64,000 bases of DNA. Source: Candidatus Sphingomonas phytovorans. GTDB lineage: Bacteria; Pseudomonadota; Alphaproteobacteria; Sphingomonadales; Sphingomonadaceae. A model generated the notes under the pieces. The model was not told the origin of the DNA. It made no database searches and saw only the letters and a program-made list of their open reading frames with translations. Positions 38,657-46,399 of the stretch are shown one piece after another. Every line of letters starts with the position of its first letter. The stretch's first letter is position 1. Location of the stretch: positions 2,358,501 through 2,422,500 of the forward strand of contig CP119314.1 of NCBI GenBank assembly GCA_029202385.1. The letters run 5' to 3'. A program made the translations under genes and the position numbers.

Positions 38657-39628
38657 TCAGCACTCCCCAGCGAGCAGGGGGGCCGCGCCTTCGCGGTGGC
38701 GCGCGAGCAGCCAGTCGGCGGCCTTGCTCGCGGCGGACGCGGCGCGGAAGATCGCGCGGCTGTCCTCGCGCAGCACGGCGAGCCAGCTGCCGAGATAATC
38801 GGCATGGCGCACGGTCGGCACGATGCCGAGCGCGGCGCACAGAAAGGCCGAGCCCATTTCGGCGACCAGTTCCTCGCGGGCATAGTCCTTGCTGCCGAAG
38901 CTGGCGGTCAGCTCGCGGTTCAGCCGCGAGGGATGGCCGGTCGCATGGGTCAGTTCATGCAACGCGGTCCGATAATAGTTGATCTGGTCGAAGAAAGCGG
39001 GCTGTGGCGGGACGACAATCGCGTCCAGCGCGGGGGCGTAGAAAGCCCGGTCGCCGCGAATGAAGAAATCGACGCCCGATGCCGCGATAACTTGCTCCGC
39101 GACGGGCACGATCTCGCGTTCGGGCAACGGTGCCGGGTCGGCGGCGAGGCCGGGGCGCAACCCTTCGCACTGCGCGATGTTGAACACCGTGAAGCGTTTG
39201 AGGAAGGGCACGCTCCGCGCGTCCTCGCCGCTCTCCCGCGCCCGTTCCTTCTCGGCCTCGGGGGTGAAGCGGTCGGCATAGACCACGGTCACGCCATGCT
39301 CGCCCTTGCGGACGCATCCGCCAGCCTCAAGGGTCTGTCGGAAGGTCAGCCAGCTTTGCGAGGGCCAGCCCTGTTCGATGACCGCGCCCCACAGGATCAG
39401 GACATTCACCCCTGAATAATTGCGGGCGGTGAGCGCGTTGCGCGGCAGGTCGGGACCGCTGCCCCCGGCGCGGCCCCAAGGCTGGACCCAAGGAAAGCGG
39501 CACACCTCCAGTTCGGCGATGATCCGCTGCGTCACCTCGTCATAGATATTGGCATGGCTGGTCGCGGGAGCGGGTGCCGTCTGGCTCCCCCGCTTGCCGC
39601 GCGCGCCGCGCTTGTTGCCGTGTGCCAT
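38657..39628 (-). CDS. ardC: ArdC-like antirestriction protein with zincin motif
   Basis: 323 residues. The N-terminal ssDNA-binding part (IYDEVTQRIIAELEVCRFPWVQPWGRAG, LTARNYSGVNVLILWGA) is followed by a zincin-like peptidase domain with HELTHATGH as the zinc site and a downstream Glu in REELVAEMGSAFL. ArdC proteins protect incoming conjugative DNA from restriction. The ATG at 39628 was chosen because upstream codons read through a GC-rich inverted repeat and are unlike protein. It heads the ardC-DUF2958-parB operon. Confidence 0.92.
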   Translation of the reverse strand: MAHGNKRGARGKRGSQTAPAPATSHANIYDEVTQRIIAELEVCRFPWVQPWGRAGGSGPDLPRNALTARNYSGVNVLILWGAVIEQGWPSQSWLTFRQTLEAGGCVRKGEHGVTVVYADRFTPEAEKERARESGEDARSVPFLKRFTVFNIAQCEGLRPGLAADPAPLPEREIVPVAEQVIAASGVDFFIRGDRAFYAPALDAIVVPPQPAFFDQINYYRTALHELTHATGHPSRLNRELTASFGSKDYAREELVAEMGSAFLCAALGIVPTVRHADYLGSWLAVLREDSRAIFRAASAASKAADWLLARHREGAAPLLAGEC

Positions 39629-40176
39629 CGCAAGCCTCCAACGCCGCCCGCAAAAACCCCATGGCCTTCCCCGGAAGACCCCATGGGAGGGGTCCAGACC
39701 GGGCCACACACGACACCACATCGCGCGTTCCTGGCCCCGGTCGGGGGTGGGCGGCAGGTGCTACCGAAAAGGCCCGCTGCGCGCGGCGGGCCGCACCCGA
39801 AGGGCCGAAACGGAGTGGAGGACATGAGCGAAGCGAATGTTGCGGCACGCCGAAGCGGGCCTAGCAGGAAGCACCGCCCACCCCCGACCAAAGGCCAGGA
39901 CTCAAACAACGCCATCGCGGCACGCGATGACCGCAGATGCTTGACCATGATGATATCGAGCCGACGTCCGTCTCGGACATCGGCGACTATATTCGAGGCC
40001 GACATGGACATGATCGATGCAGTGAGCGACGCGCCAATTCAGACGACGATCTCAGCGACCTTCTTCTCGATGCGATCAGATCGAAAGCGGAGGCGAAAAC
40101 TGGACGGGTGTTCCCGTTCGTGTCGACCCAGGAGGCCGGGCTCGACGGGGTCTGGATTCAACCGTGCAACGAGCTA
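39629..40176. other. Non-coding stretch between ardC and the TonB receptor
   Basis: It contains the structured repeat copy A (39731-39898) and, farther right, about 270 bases without a gene I can support. A possible 83-codon frame at 39937-40188 ends inside the MerR-type promoter and has no family resemblance, so I do not call it. Confidence 0.5.
39731..39898. repeat. Structured repeat element, copy A
   Basis: The ends pair almost perfectly: CTGGCC plus GGTCGGGGGTGGGCGG on the left against CCGCCCACCCCCGACC plus GGCCAG on the right. Inside is a hairpin GGCCCGC/GCGGGCC (39771-39792). Conserved blocks shared with copy B (42770-42962) are ACCGAAAAGGCCCG, GGGCCGAAACGG with AGTGGAGGA, and CGGGCCTAGCAGG. 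It lies about 100 bases upstream of ardC on its transcribed strand, so it could be a leader RNA, a small RNA or a DNA site. Confidence 0.65.
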
Positions 40177-40207
40177 TTGACCCTGTAGTAGCTACAGCCT
40201 TTATGGA
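40177..40207 (+). promoter_or_regulatory. MerR-family promoter/operator before the TonB receptor
   Basis: A -35 box TTGACC and a -10 box TATGGA are separated by 19 bases, the long spacer that MerR-type activators require. The spacer holds the palindrome CTGTAGTAGCTACAG. The form is close to known PbrR/CadR/ZntR operators. The regulator is presumably the MerR encoded at the end of the same operon (42242). Confidence 0.85.
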
Positions 40208-40266
40208 CCTGCCTCAACGCGGCCGTGGCATTGCGGCGTCGCGAGATGCAGGGGCTGTCACCATAT

Positions 40267-42228
40267 ATGGTTCGCGTTCGTAGATCAGCATCAGTCGCTG
40301 CTTTCATCATCGCCGCTTCGTTCGGTGCCCCGCTGCTGGCCCAGGATCAAAAGCCGGCCATCACTGAAAGCGACGGTGAGGATATCGTCGTTCAAGCGAC
40401 GCGCTCCGGGCGCAGCGCGGACAAGGAGCCGATCCGCGTCGAGGTGCTCGATCGCGACGAGATCGACGAGAAACTGATGATGACGCCTGGCAACATTGCC
40501 ATGCTCGTCAGTGAAACGCCCGGCATCAGGACACAGATCACCTCACCCTCCCTTGGCGCAGCCAACATCCGCATCCAGGGGCTGAAGGGTCGCTACACCC
40601 AGCTCCTCTCGGACGGCCTGCCGCTCTACGGCGGACAGCTTCCCGCCATCGGCTTGCTGCAAATCCCGCCGACCGACCTGGGACAGGTCGAGATCATCAA
40701 GGGGGCGGCCTCCGCATTCTATGGCCCTTCGGCCTTGGGCGGCGTCATCAATCTCGTCTCGCGCCGTCCCGCGCCCGAGCCCGAGGCCGACATCCTGCTC
40801 AACACGACCAGCCTCGGCGGGCAGGATGCGACCGCTTATGCATCAACGCCCCTGGCGGGCGGCTGGAGCGCCTCCGTCACCGGCGGCTATGATCGCCAGA
40901 GCGTTCAGGACCTGAACCGCGATGGCTGGGCGGACGTACCGGGCTATAATCGCTGGACGCTCCGACCGCGTCTTTTCTGGAGGGGATCGAGCGGCGCCAA
41001 GCTGTTGATCACCGTTGGCGGCATGACCGAGCAACGCGACGGCGGCACATTGCCGGGCCAGGTCGCGCCCGACGGTTTGCCTTTTCGCCAGACCCTCGAC
41101 AGCAAGCGCCTCGACGCCGGCATCGTCGCCGACCTTCCGCTAGCGCCGGGCGAGCTTCACCTCCGCGCCTCCGGCATGACGCAGAGGGATGACCACCGCT
41201 ATGGCGACACCATTGAGGATGATCGCCGCCGCAGCTTCTTCGGCGAGGCATCCTTCACCGCCAAATCTGGTGGCACCTCCTGGCTGGTGGGCACTGCCTT
41301 CCAGGCCGACCTGTTCCGTTCTCTCCAACTTCGCGATCTGGAATATACCTACACCGTCCCGGCATTATTCGGGCAGGTGGAACAAGTAGTGGCGGACCGG
41401 GTCACACTCGCCGGCAGTGCCCGATGGGATGCCCACAGCGAATATGGTTCGAGGATCAGCCCGCGCCTATCGCTGCTCTACCGTCCCGGCCGATGGACGA
41501 TACGCGCGTCGGTTGGGCGCGGCTTCTACGCGCCGACGCCGTTCGTCGAGGAACTGGAGGAGCCGGGCCTGTCGCGGCTTGAGCCGTTGGGCCGACTGAA
41601 GGCAGAGACGGCTGATACGGCATCGGTGGACATCGGCTATCGGGCCGGACCTTTGCAGGCCGGCCTGACCTTGTTCGGCTCGAATATCAGCCACGCGGTT
41701 CAACTCGCCGATGACGGCCCCGATCATGTCAGGCTGATCAACGCCGATGGCCTTACCCGCACGCGCGGTGCCGAGTTGCTGCTGCGCTACCGGCTGGGCG
41801 ACTTCAATGTCACCGGCAGCTACGTCTATGTCGACGCGAGCGAACCGAACCCTGGTGGTCTGGGCAGGCGGGCCGTCCCGCTTACACCGCGCCACTCGGG
41901 CGGGCTGGTCGGGAGCTGGGAGAAGGAAGGCAAGGGCAAAATCGGGCTGGAAGCCTATTATACCGGCCGACAGGAGCTGGAGGACAACCCCTATCGGAGC
42001 AAAGGCAAACCCTATTTCCAGCTCGGTGCGATGGCCGAGATCATCCTCGGCAAGGTCAGCCTGTTCATCAACGCCGAAGACCTGCTCGACATCCGACAGA
42101 CCAGATATGATCCGCTGCTCCTGCCACAGCGATTGCCAAGCGGCGCGTGGACGGCGGATGCCTGGGCGCCGCTTGAAGGACGTGTTGTGAACGGAGGCGT
42201 CCGCCTCCATTTCGGCGGATCGAGATGA
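40267..42228 (+). CDS. TonB-dependent receptor under MerR-type control
   Basis: 653 residues from the ATG at 40267; an earlier in-frame ATG lies at 40225. A signal peptide ends APLLAQ. The plug domain follows (EDIVVQATRSGRSADKEPIRVEVLDRDEID, IRIQGLKGRYTQLLSDGLPLYGG, VEIIKGAASAFYGPSALGGVINLVSRRP) and then a 22-strand barrel. The last residues (GGVRLHFGGSR) are not the usual terminal Phe. Substrate unknown; its metal-type promoter and MerR neighbour suggest a metal or metal chelate. It lacks an STN signalling domain. Confidence 0.9.
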   Translation: MVRVRRSASVAAFIIAASFGAPLLAQDQKPAITESDGEDIVVQATRSGRSADKEPIRVEVLDRDEIDEKLMMTPGNIAMLVSETPGIRTQITSPSLGAANIRIQGLKGRYTQLLSDGLPLYGGQLPAIGLLQIPPTDLGQVEIIKGAASAFYGPSALGGVINLVSRRPAPEPEADILLNTTSLGGQDATAYASTPLAGGWSASVTGGYDRQSVQDLNRDGWADVPGYNRWTLRPRLFWRGSSGAKLLITVGGMTEQRDGGTLPGQVAPDGLPFRQTLDSKRLDAGIVADLPLAPGELHLRASGMTQRDDHRYGDTIEDDRRRSFFGEASFTAKSGGTSWLVGTAFQADLFRSLQLRDLEYTYTVPALFGQVEQVVADRVTLAGSARWDAHSEYGSRISPRLSLLYRPGRWTIRASVGRGFYAPTPFVEELEEPGLSRLEPLGRLKAETADTASVDIGYRAGPLQAGLTLFGSNISHAVQLADDGPDHVRLINADGLTRTRGAELLLRYRLGDFNVTGSYVYVDASEPNPGGLGRRAVPLTPRHSGGLVGSWEKEGKGKIGLEAYYTGRQELEDNPYRSKGKPYFQLGAMAEIILGKVSLFINAEDLLDIRQTRYDPLLLPQRLPSGAWTADAWAPLEGRVVNGGVRLHFGGSR

Positions 42229-42241
42229 GATCGAGAATGTC

Positions 42242-42646
42242 ATGGCGCTGACGATTGGCGAACTGGGCAAGGCGACCGCCACCAAGGTCGAGACGATCCG
42301 CTACTATGAGCGGATCGGCCTCTTACCCAAGCCGTCGCGCACCGCTGGCAACTATCGCGCTTATGGTCACGCCGAACTGAGCCGGCTCTCGTTTGTTCGT
42401 CGCTCGCGAGATCTGGGCTTTTCGCTCGATCAGATTCGAGCGCTGCTTGCCCTCTCGGATGATCGTAGCCAGCATTGTGCGGATGTGGATCGGATCGCGA
42501 CCGAACATCTGCGCGAGGTTGATCGGAAGCTGGCCGACCTGTCCGCGTTGCGACGCGAGTTGAAGTCCCTGCTCGACGCCTGCGAGGGCGGCACGATTGG
42601 CGAATGCCGGATTATCGATGCGCTTGGTCCAGTCGCGCCGCATTGA
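42242..42646 (+). CDS. MerR family metal-responsive regulator
   Basis: 134 residues. The N-terminal HTH is typical (TIGELGKATATKVETIRYYERIGLLPKPSRTAGNYRAYGHAELSRLSFVRRSRDLGFSLDQIRALL). Three Cys, at about 79, 114 and 122, match the spacing used by heavy-metal MerR members (MerR, PbrR, CadR, ZntR); the metal cannot be fixed from sequence. It is 13 bases downstream of the receptor gene, and the operon promoter at 40177 has its expected operator. Confidence 0.9.
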   Translation: MALTIGELGKATATKVETIRYYERIGLLPKPSRTAGNYRAYGHAELSRLSFVRRSRDLGFSLDQIRALLALSDDRSQHCADVDRIATEHLREVDRKLADLSALRRELKSLLDACEGGTIGECRIIDALGPVAPH

Positions 42647-43365
42647 ATGCTATTCGCCATGCCGGCCTGAGATTGAGGGGGCCGGCGAACCGGCAAGACA
42701 GCCCCACGCTGTTCCGGAGACATCTCGCGATGGCGACATAATGGGCCTTGACCCACACCTCTCCCATGTGAGGCGGGGGTGGGCGGCAGCAGCGACCGGA
42801 AAGGCCCGGCTGAAGCGGACACGGCACCCAAGTCCGGGGTCCCCGCCGCCAGGGCGGCGGGGTGGCGCAGGGCCGGAACGGGAGTGGAGGAGCCGCAGCG
42901 CAGCAAGGCTTGCCGGGGACGCGGACGGGCCTAGCAGGGAGCGCCGCCCGCTCCCGCGCCTCCGGGAAAGGCCACAAACACGCCGCCGCGCACGCGGCGA
43001 CGATCCGAACCGTCGGCGGGCACCGCCGGCCCTTACGAGGAACGGGCTCCCGCGTGGAGCGGCCGGATCAGCGGCGTCGAACCGGGCTTCGCGCCAGCCG
43101 GCGGGGCCTGTCGCCGGCCAGCGAAACCGGGCGCGCCGCCCGGCCGTGTAACGCGAGCGCCCGCGGGGCCGCGATCAGGCGCCGCACCCTGCCGAAGCCT
43201 GCGCCGGCAGTGTGCGTCCGAGCCCCGCTCCATCAAAGGCCAGCCCCGGCTGGCCAGAGCACCAGCGATCGTTCGTTAACAGCGGTCTTGGTCAAGCCCA
43301 ATCTGACACGCGGTCTAAATTTCGTGGCAAGCCGTCGTTTACCCGTCTTAGGTTACCCTCAATGT
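42647..43365. other. Non-coding GC-rich stretch with structured repeat copy B
   Basis: About 720 bases between the MerR gene and the peptidase-inhibitor gene. The only recognisable structure is repeat copy B at 42770-42962. The part from 42970 to 43250 is very GC-rich and codes for Arg/Pro-rich nonsense in every frame; I see no gene. Confidence 0.5.
42770..42962. repeat. Structured repeat element, copy B
   Basis: Same design as copy A: end arms GAGGCGGGGGTGGGCGGC and GCCGCCCGCTCCCGCGCCTC can pair with few mismatches, and internal blocks ACCGGAAAGGCCCG, GGGCCGGAACGGGAGTGGAGGA (in two parts) and CGGGCCTAGCAGG recur in order. A perfect 9-base internal hairpin (CCCCGCCGC/GCGGCGGGG, 42841-42862) replaces the A-copy hairpin at a different sequence, so structure seems conserved more than sequence. 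Confidence 0.65.
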
Positions 43366-43692
43366 ATGAGCGGATTCACAATGTATGCGATCGCTAAGCG
43401 CCCGATGGCGCTGCTCGGTGCTGCCTCCCTGCTTGCCGGTTGTCAAAGCACTGGCGAGCGCCTGATAGCGCAGGCTGCGCGCAACGATACATGCGGCGCA
43501 AAGCAGTTGCGCTATTTCGTTGGCCGCAAAGCCGACCAAGCTACACGTGATACCATAGAACAGCATGTGACGAACGCGCGGCAGCTTCGATGGATTGTGC
43601 CTGGAGAGGATATATTAGCAGACCTCAACACCGGAAGAATCAACGTATTGTTGGACGAAAGCGGCACGATCAAAGGTGTAGGCTGCTACTAA
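43366..43692 (+). CDS. I78 family peptidase inhibitor-like lipoprotein
   Basis: 108 residues. A lipobox (LLAGCQS) precedes DTCGAKQLRYFVGRKADQATRDTIEQHVTNARQLRWIVPGEDILADLNTGRINVLLDESGTIKGVGCY, which fits the I78 inhibitor family (eglin-like fold, conserved Cys and the VGRK, RWI and LN-GRINV boxes). It probably inhibits serine proteases in the periplasm. An internal ATG at 43381 is an alternative start. Confidence 0.83.
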   Translation: MSGFTMYAIAKRPMALLGAASLLAGCQSTGERLIAQAARNDTCGAKQLRYFVGRKADQATRDTIEQHVTNARQLRWIVPGEDILADLNTGRINVLLDESGTIKGVGCY

Positions 43693-43726
43693 GCTCAGGC
43701 TAACGTCCAGCTCATGGGCGCAAGGA

Positions 43727-44218
43727 TCAGCCGGGGTCCGGGTTCAAATCAGGGGTGGGCGACGTGCAGAGGTCGGCCCATTGCGCATCGACCAGCCCGG
43801 CGAGACGGTCGGGGCTCAACCGCACCGACGCGGTGCGCGAGCCTGCGGCGGGATAGACCTGCTCGAAATGCCGGAGCGACAGGTCACAATAGATCGGGAG
43901 CGGCGCCGCCAGACCGAACGGGCAAACCCCGCCGACCGGATGCCCGGTCAGTTGCTCGACCTCGTCCGCCGCGAGCATGCGCGGCCGGGCGCCGAGCGCG
44001 GCCTTGACCTTGCGATTGTCGAGCCGCGCATCGCCCGCGGCCACGACCAGCACCACGCGATCGCCGACCCGCAGCGATAGTGTCTTGGCGATCTGGCCGG
44101 GTGCCACGCCGAGCGCAGCCGCCGCTTCGAGCACTGTCGCGGTGCTCGATGCCTGGTCGATCACGGCGATGTCGGGCGCCCGGGCCTTCAAAAAGGCCCG
44201 GACCGCATCGATCCCCAT
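43727..44218 (-). CDS. YbaK/EbsC-like aminoacyl-tRNA deacylase
   Basis: 163 residues. SSTATVLEAAAALGVAPGQIAKTLSLRVGDRVVLVVAAGDARLDNRKVKAALGARPRMLAADEVEQLTGHPVGGVCPFG is the YbaK/ProX deacylase fold, including the conserved Lys of IAKTL and the GHPVGGVCPFG loop. It removes wrongly charged amino acids from tRNA. Start codon shares one base with the HU stop, so both genes are co-transcribed. Confidence 0.9.
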   Translation of the reverse strand: MGIDAVRAFLKARAPDIAVIDQASSTATVLEAAAALGVAPGQIAKTLSLRVGDRVVLVVAAGDARLDNRKVKAALGARPRMLAADEVEQLTGHPVGGVCPFGLAAPLPIYCDLSLRHFEQVYPAAGSRTASVRLSPDRLAGLVDAQWADLCTSPTPDLNPDPG

Positions 44219-44493
44219 CAGCCGTTCAGCTTGTCCTTGAGCGCCTTGGCGGGCGTGAAGGTCAGCTTCCTGGCCGCCGCGATCGTGATGGCCGCGCCCG
44301 TCGCCGGGTTGCGCCCCTGGCGCCCCGGCGTGTCCTTGACCTTGAACTTGCCGAACCCGTTCAGCGCCACCTCATCGCCCTTCGCGGCTGCGTCGGAAAT
44401 CGCCGCGATCACGCCGTCGACGATCTTGCGCGCGTCGGCTTTCGAAACGCCGTGCGCGTCCGCGATGTGGTCAGCCAGGCCGGTCGTGTTCAT
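44218..44493 (-). CDS. HU family DNA-binding protein
   Basis: 91 residues. TTGLADHIADAHGVSKADARKIVDGVIAAISDAAAKGDEVALNGFGKFKVKDTPGRQGRNPATGAAITIAAARKLTFTPAKALKDKLN is a complete HU/IHF fold with the DNA-contacting arm GRNPATG. The ATG at 44493 has an AAGGAG site at correct spacing; the ATG six bases earlier is too close to it. Divergent from the MucR-like gene. Confidence 0.95.
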   Translation of the reverse strand: MNTTGLADHIADAHGVSKADARKIVDGVIAAISDAAAKGDEVALNGFGKFKVKDTPGRQGRNPATGAAITIAAARKLTFTPAKALKDKLNG

Positions 44494-44829
44494 CCGCATA
44501 CTCCTTGTAGAGAGGCGGCGCTTTATGAGCGGCGATGGACCGCGTCCAGCGGGTCGATGCCGGCATTTTGCCGCAGGCAATGGCTTTGTCGGAAGCGGCA
44601 GCTCTGCTGCACCCGAAGATGATATTGAATGATGCCGTCGCGATATCAGGTGGCAGCGATTGTGAGCGCCGCCTTGTCTTGTGGTGCGATCCTGGCACAG
44701 ATCCTCAAGTGTAAGGACCATGTAATCGGTTGCAGGCAATACTTTCGTACGCCACTTGCCACAGGCGCATTTCACAGCAGGAATGCTGCAACATCCTCCC
44801 CAGCATTGAACAACGATCAGGACACCGAC

Positions 44830-45330
44830 ATGACGGACGACACAACACTCAATCCCGTAGAACTTGCGACCGAACTCACCATCGCCTGGCTCGGCAACCA
44901 GAACAACCGGATTGCCGCCGACGACGTGCCGGCCTTCCTGCGCACGATGCACGCAACACTAACCGAGCTTTCAACCGTCGCGCCGGAAGTACCCGCCAGT
45001 GTCGAGGAGGCGCCAGAAGACTTTGTGCCGGCGGTGACCGTGCGCAAGTCGCTGGCGTCGAAGAATCACATCATCTCGCTGATCGACGGCAAGCCCTACA
45101 AGACATTGAAGCGCCATCTGTCAGGCCACGGCCTGACGCCGGAACAGTATCGCGAGCGCTATAATCTCAAGGCCGATTATCCGATGGTGTCGGAGGCCTA
45201 TTCCGAGACGCGACGCGCGATGGCGCACAAGATTGGTCTCGGCCAGAAGGGCCGTGCCGCCCGCGCGGTGGTGCCCGCCGCTGCGCGCGCGCCGGCCAAG
45301 CGGGCACCGCGCAAAGCGAAAAGCGCCTGA
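44830..45330 (+). CDS. MucR/Ros family transcriptional regulator
   Basis: 166 residues. The core AVTVRKSLASKNHIISLIDGKPYKTLKRHLSGHGLTPEQYRERYNLKADYPMVSEAYSETRRAMAHKIGLG is the MucR/Ros domain; the zinc-finger position usually has Cys-x2-Cys, here replaced (SKNHIISLID), as in zinc-free MucR variants, while the His-x-His-like HLSGHG is kept. An Ala/Lys/Arg-rich basic tail follows. Such regulators repress horizontally acquired, AT-richer genes and surface polysaccharide or quorum genes. Confidence 0.9.
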   Translation: MTDDTTLNPVELATELTIAWLGNQNNRIAADDVPAFLRTMHATLTELSTVAPEVPASVEEAPEDFVPAVTVRKSLASKNHIISLIDGKPYKTLKRHLSGHGLTPEQYRERYNLKADYPMVSEAYSETRRAMAHKIGLGQKGRAARAVVPAAARAPAKRAPRKAKSA

Positions 45331-45390
45331 CAAAGAGAGCAGCTTGCGCCGCGACGACGTAGCGTGGCGCAAGCGCGTTGCCACGGAGCG

Positions 45391-46038
45391 CTACGCCCCC
45401 TCCCCGTCGCGGCGCAGCAGCCACCGATATCCACCGCCCGCCATTCGCCGGGCTTCCGCAACGAGACGCCTGACACGGGATCGCAGCGAGTCCGACGCCG
45501 TCCGCCAGTCGGCGGGGATTCGCTCGGTCCCAAACAGCACCATCGCGATGTCGCGCTGCGAGGCGCCGGCGCTCAAGGCATCATGGACACGAAGCGCGGC
45601 GAGCGCGCGTTCGACCCGGCGATCCGGCGGGAACAATGCGGGCAGGAAGCGGCCGGTCCGATAGAGCCCGACCAGGCGGCGCAGCGGGGCCAGCCGCGCC
45701 TCGGCGCCCGCCCCGACTACGCCCTGGAGCGCGTAGCGAAGAAGGACGGGACGGCCCGCCGCCAGGCTCCCCTCCTCGATATCGATCCGGATGTGATGAT
45801 AGCCGTCGGACAGCACGGCATGCTCGCGGCCAGCCGGATCGGTGACGATGGCGAACCAGCAGCGGAAACGCGCGGGATCGAAACGATCGGCATGGTCGCT
45901 ATCGACCGGCGACGCGACCATCTGTAACGTGCCCGGATCGAGCGCGGCCTGCCAGATCAGGCAGGCGTCGGGCGCGGCGCGCTGTGGATCCTCGGCGAAA
46001 ATGAAGCCCCCAGGAGAGCGGGTCATGGTCGTCGGCAC
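45391..46038 (-). CDS. DUF2285 protein, second half of a probable +1 frameshift pair
   Basis: 215 codons from a GTG at 46038. The C-terminal part DALSAGASQRDIAMVLFG, then DSLRSRVRRLVAEARRMAGGGYRWLL is the DUF2285 (DNA-binding, HTH-like) domain. It overlaps the DUF6499 gene by 140 bases in the +1 frame. In the Mesorhizobium symbiosis island a DUF6499-like/DUF2285 pair is fused by programmed +1 frameshifting to give FseA, an activator of excision. The same organisation here suggests an FseA-like regulator. The GTG alone could also start a free DUF2285 protein. Confidence 0.8.
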   Translation of the reverse strand: MPTTMTRSPGGFIFAEDPQRAAPDACLIWQAALDPGTLQMVASPVDSDHADRFDPARFRCWFAIVTDPAGREHAVLSDGYHHIRIDIEEGSLAAGRPVLLRYALQGVVGAGAEARLAPLRRLVGLYRTGRFLPALFPPDRRVERALAALRVHDALSAGASQRDIAMVLFGTERIPADWRTASDSLRSRVRRLVAEARRMAGGGYRWLLRRDGEGA

Positions 46039-46192
46039 CCCCGCGGGTCGAGCGGCTCGCCGAGATATACCAGGCGATATAGTCGGGGTCGCGGCGCAGC
46101 CATTCCCACATCAGGCCGGCGCGATCGATGCCCTTCAGGCCGACATAGGGCGCCGGATCGCGCCAGTCGTGAAAAGGGGGCGGCCCTGCCAA
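45899..46192 (-). CDS. DUF6499 protein, first half of a probable +1 frameshift pair
   Basis: 97 codons with a TTG start at 46192 (a stop codon lies just before it). FHDWRDPAPYVGLKGIDRAGLMWEWLRRDPDYIAWYI matches the DUF6499 domain; after residue 51 the frame continues into Arg-rich sequence that looks like out-of-frame reading of the DUF2285 gene. A +1 slip at 46042-46038 would join both domains into a protein of about 266 residues. It is divergent from the luxR gene and may respond to quorum sensing. Confidence 0.7.
   Translation of the reverse strand: MAGPPPFHDWRDPAPYVGLKGIDRAGLMWEWLRRDPDYIAWYISASRSTRGGADDHDPLSWGLHFRRGSTARRARRLPDLAGRARSGHVTDGRVAGR
46034..46045 (-). other. Candidate +1 ribosomal frameshift site
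   Basis: Minus strand reads CGC GGG GGT GCC in the DUF6499 frame. A tRNA-Gly on GGG (46042-46040) can slip one base to another GGG, after which GTG CCG continues the DUF2285 frame exactly. The run of five G is the only slippery sequence at the join. Confidence 0.55.
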
Positions 46193-46399
46193 TTATGCCG
46201 CACCGGGACGTGCGGGACGATGAACGCGACGTTGACCCATCGCCGATTTGTCCAATGCCGCCAATCTGCTATGGAGCGCATCCCTTTTGCTATCCGGCTG
46301 CGACGGACACGAGGATCCGACACGGGGCCTGGATGAACAGGAAAGGACGATCGAGGGGGATCGGGCGGCTTGAGGCGCCACCTTCGATCGGTACGACGC

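Noticed and set aside
39937..40188. Possible 83-residue acidic protein before the TonB receptor
   Set aside because: It has no family likeness, a weak start, and it ends inside the MerR-type promoter.
42862..43365. N-terminal extension of the I78 inhibitor gene
   Set aside because: The extension is Arg/Ala/Pro-rich and runs through repeat copy B; the lipoprotein signal starts at 43366-43381.
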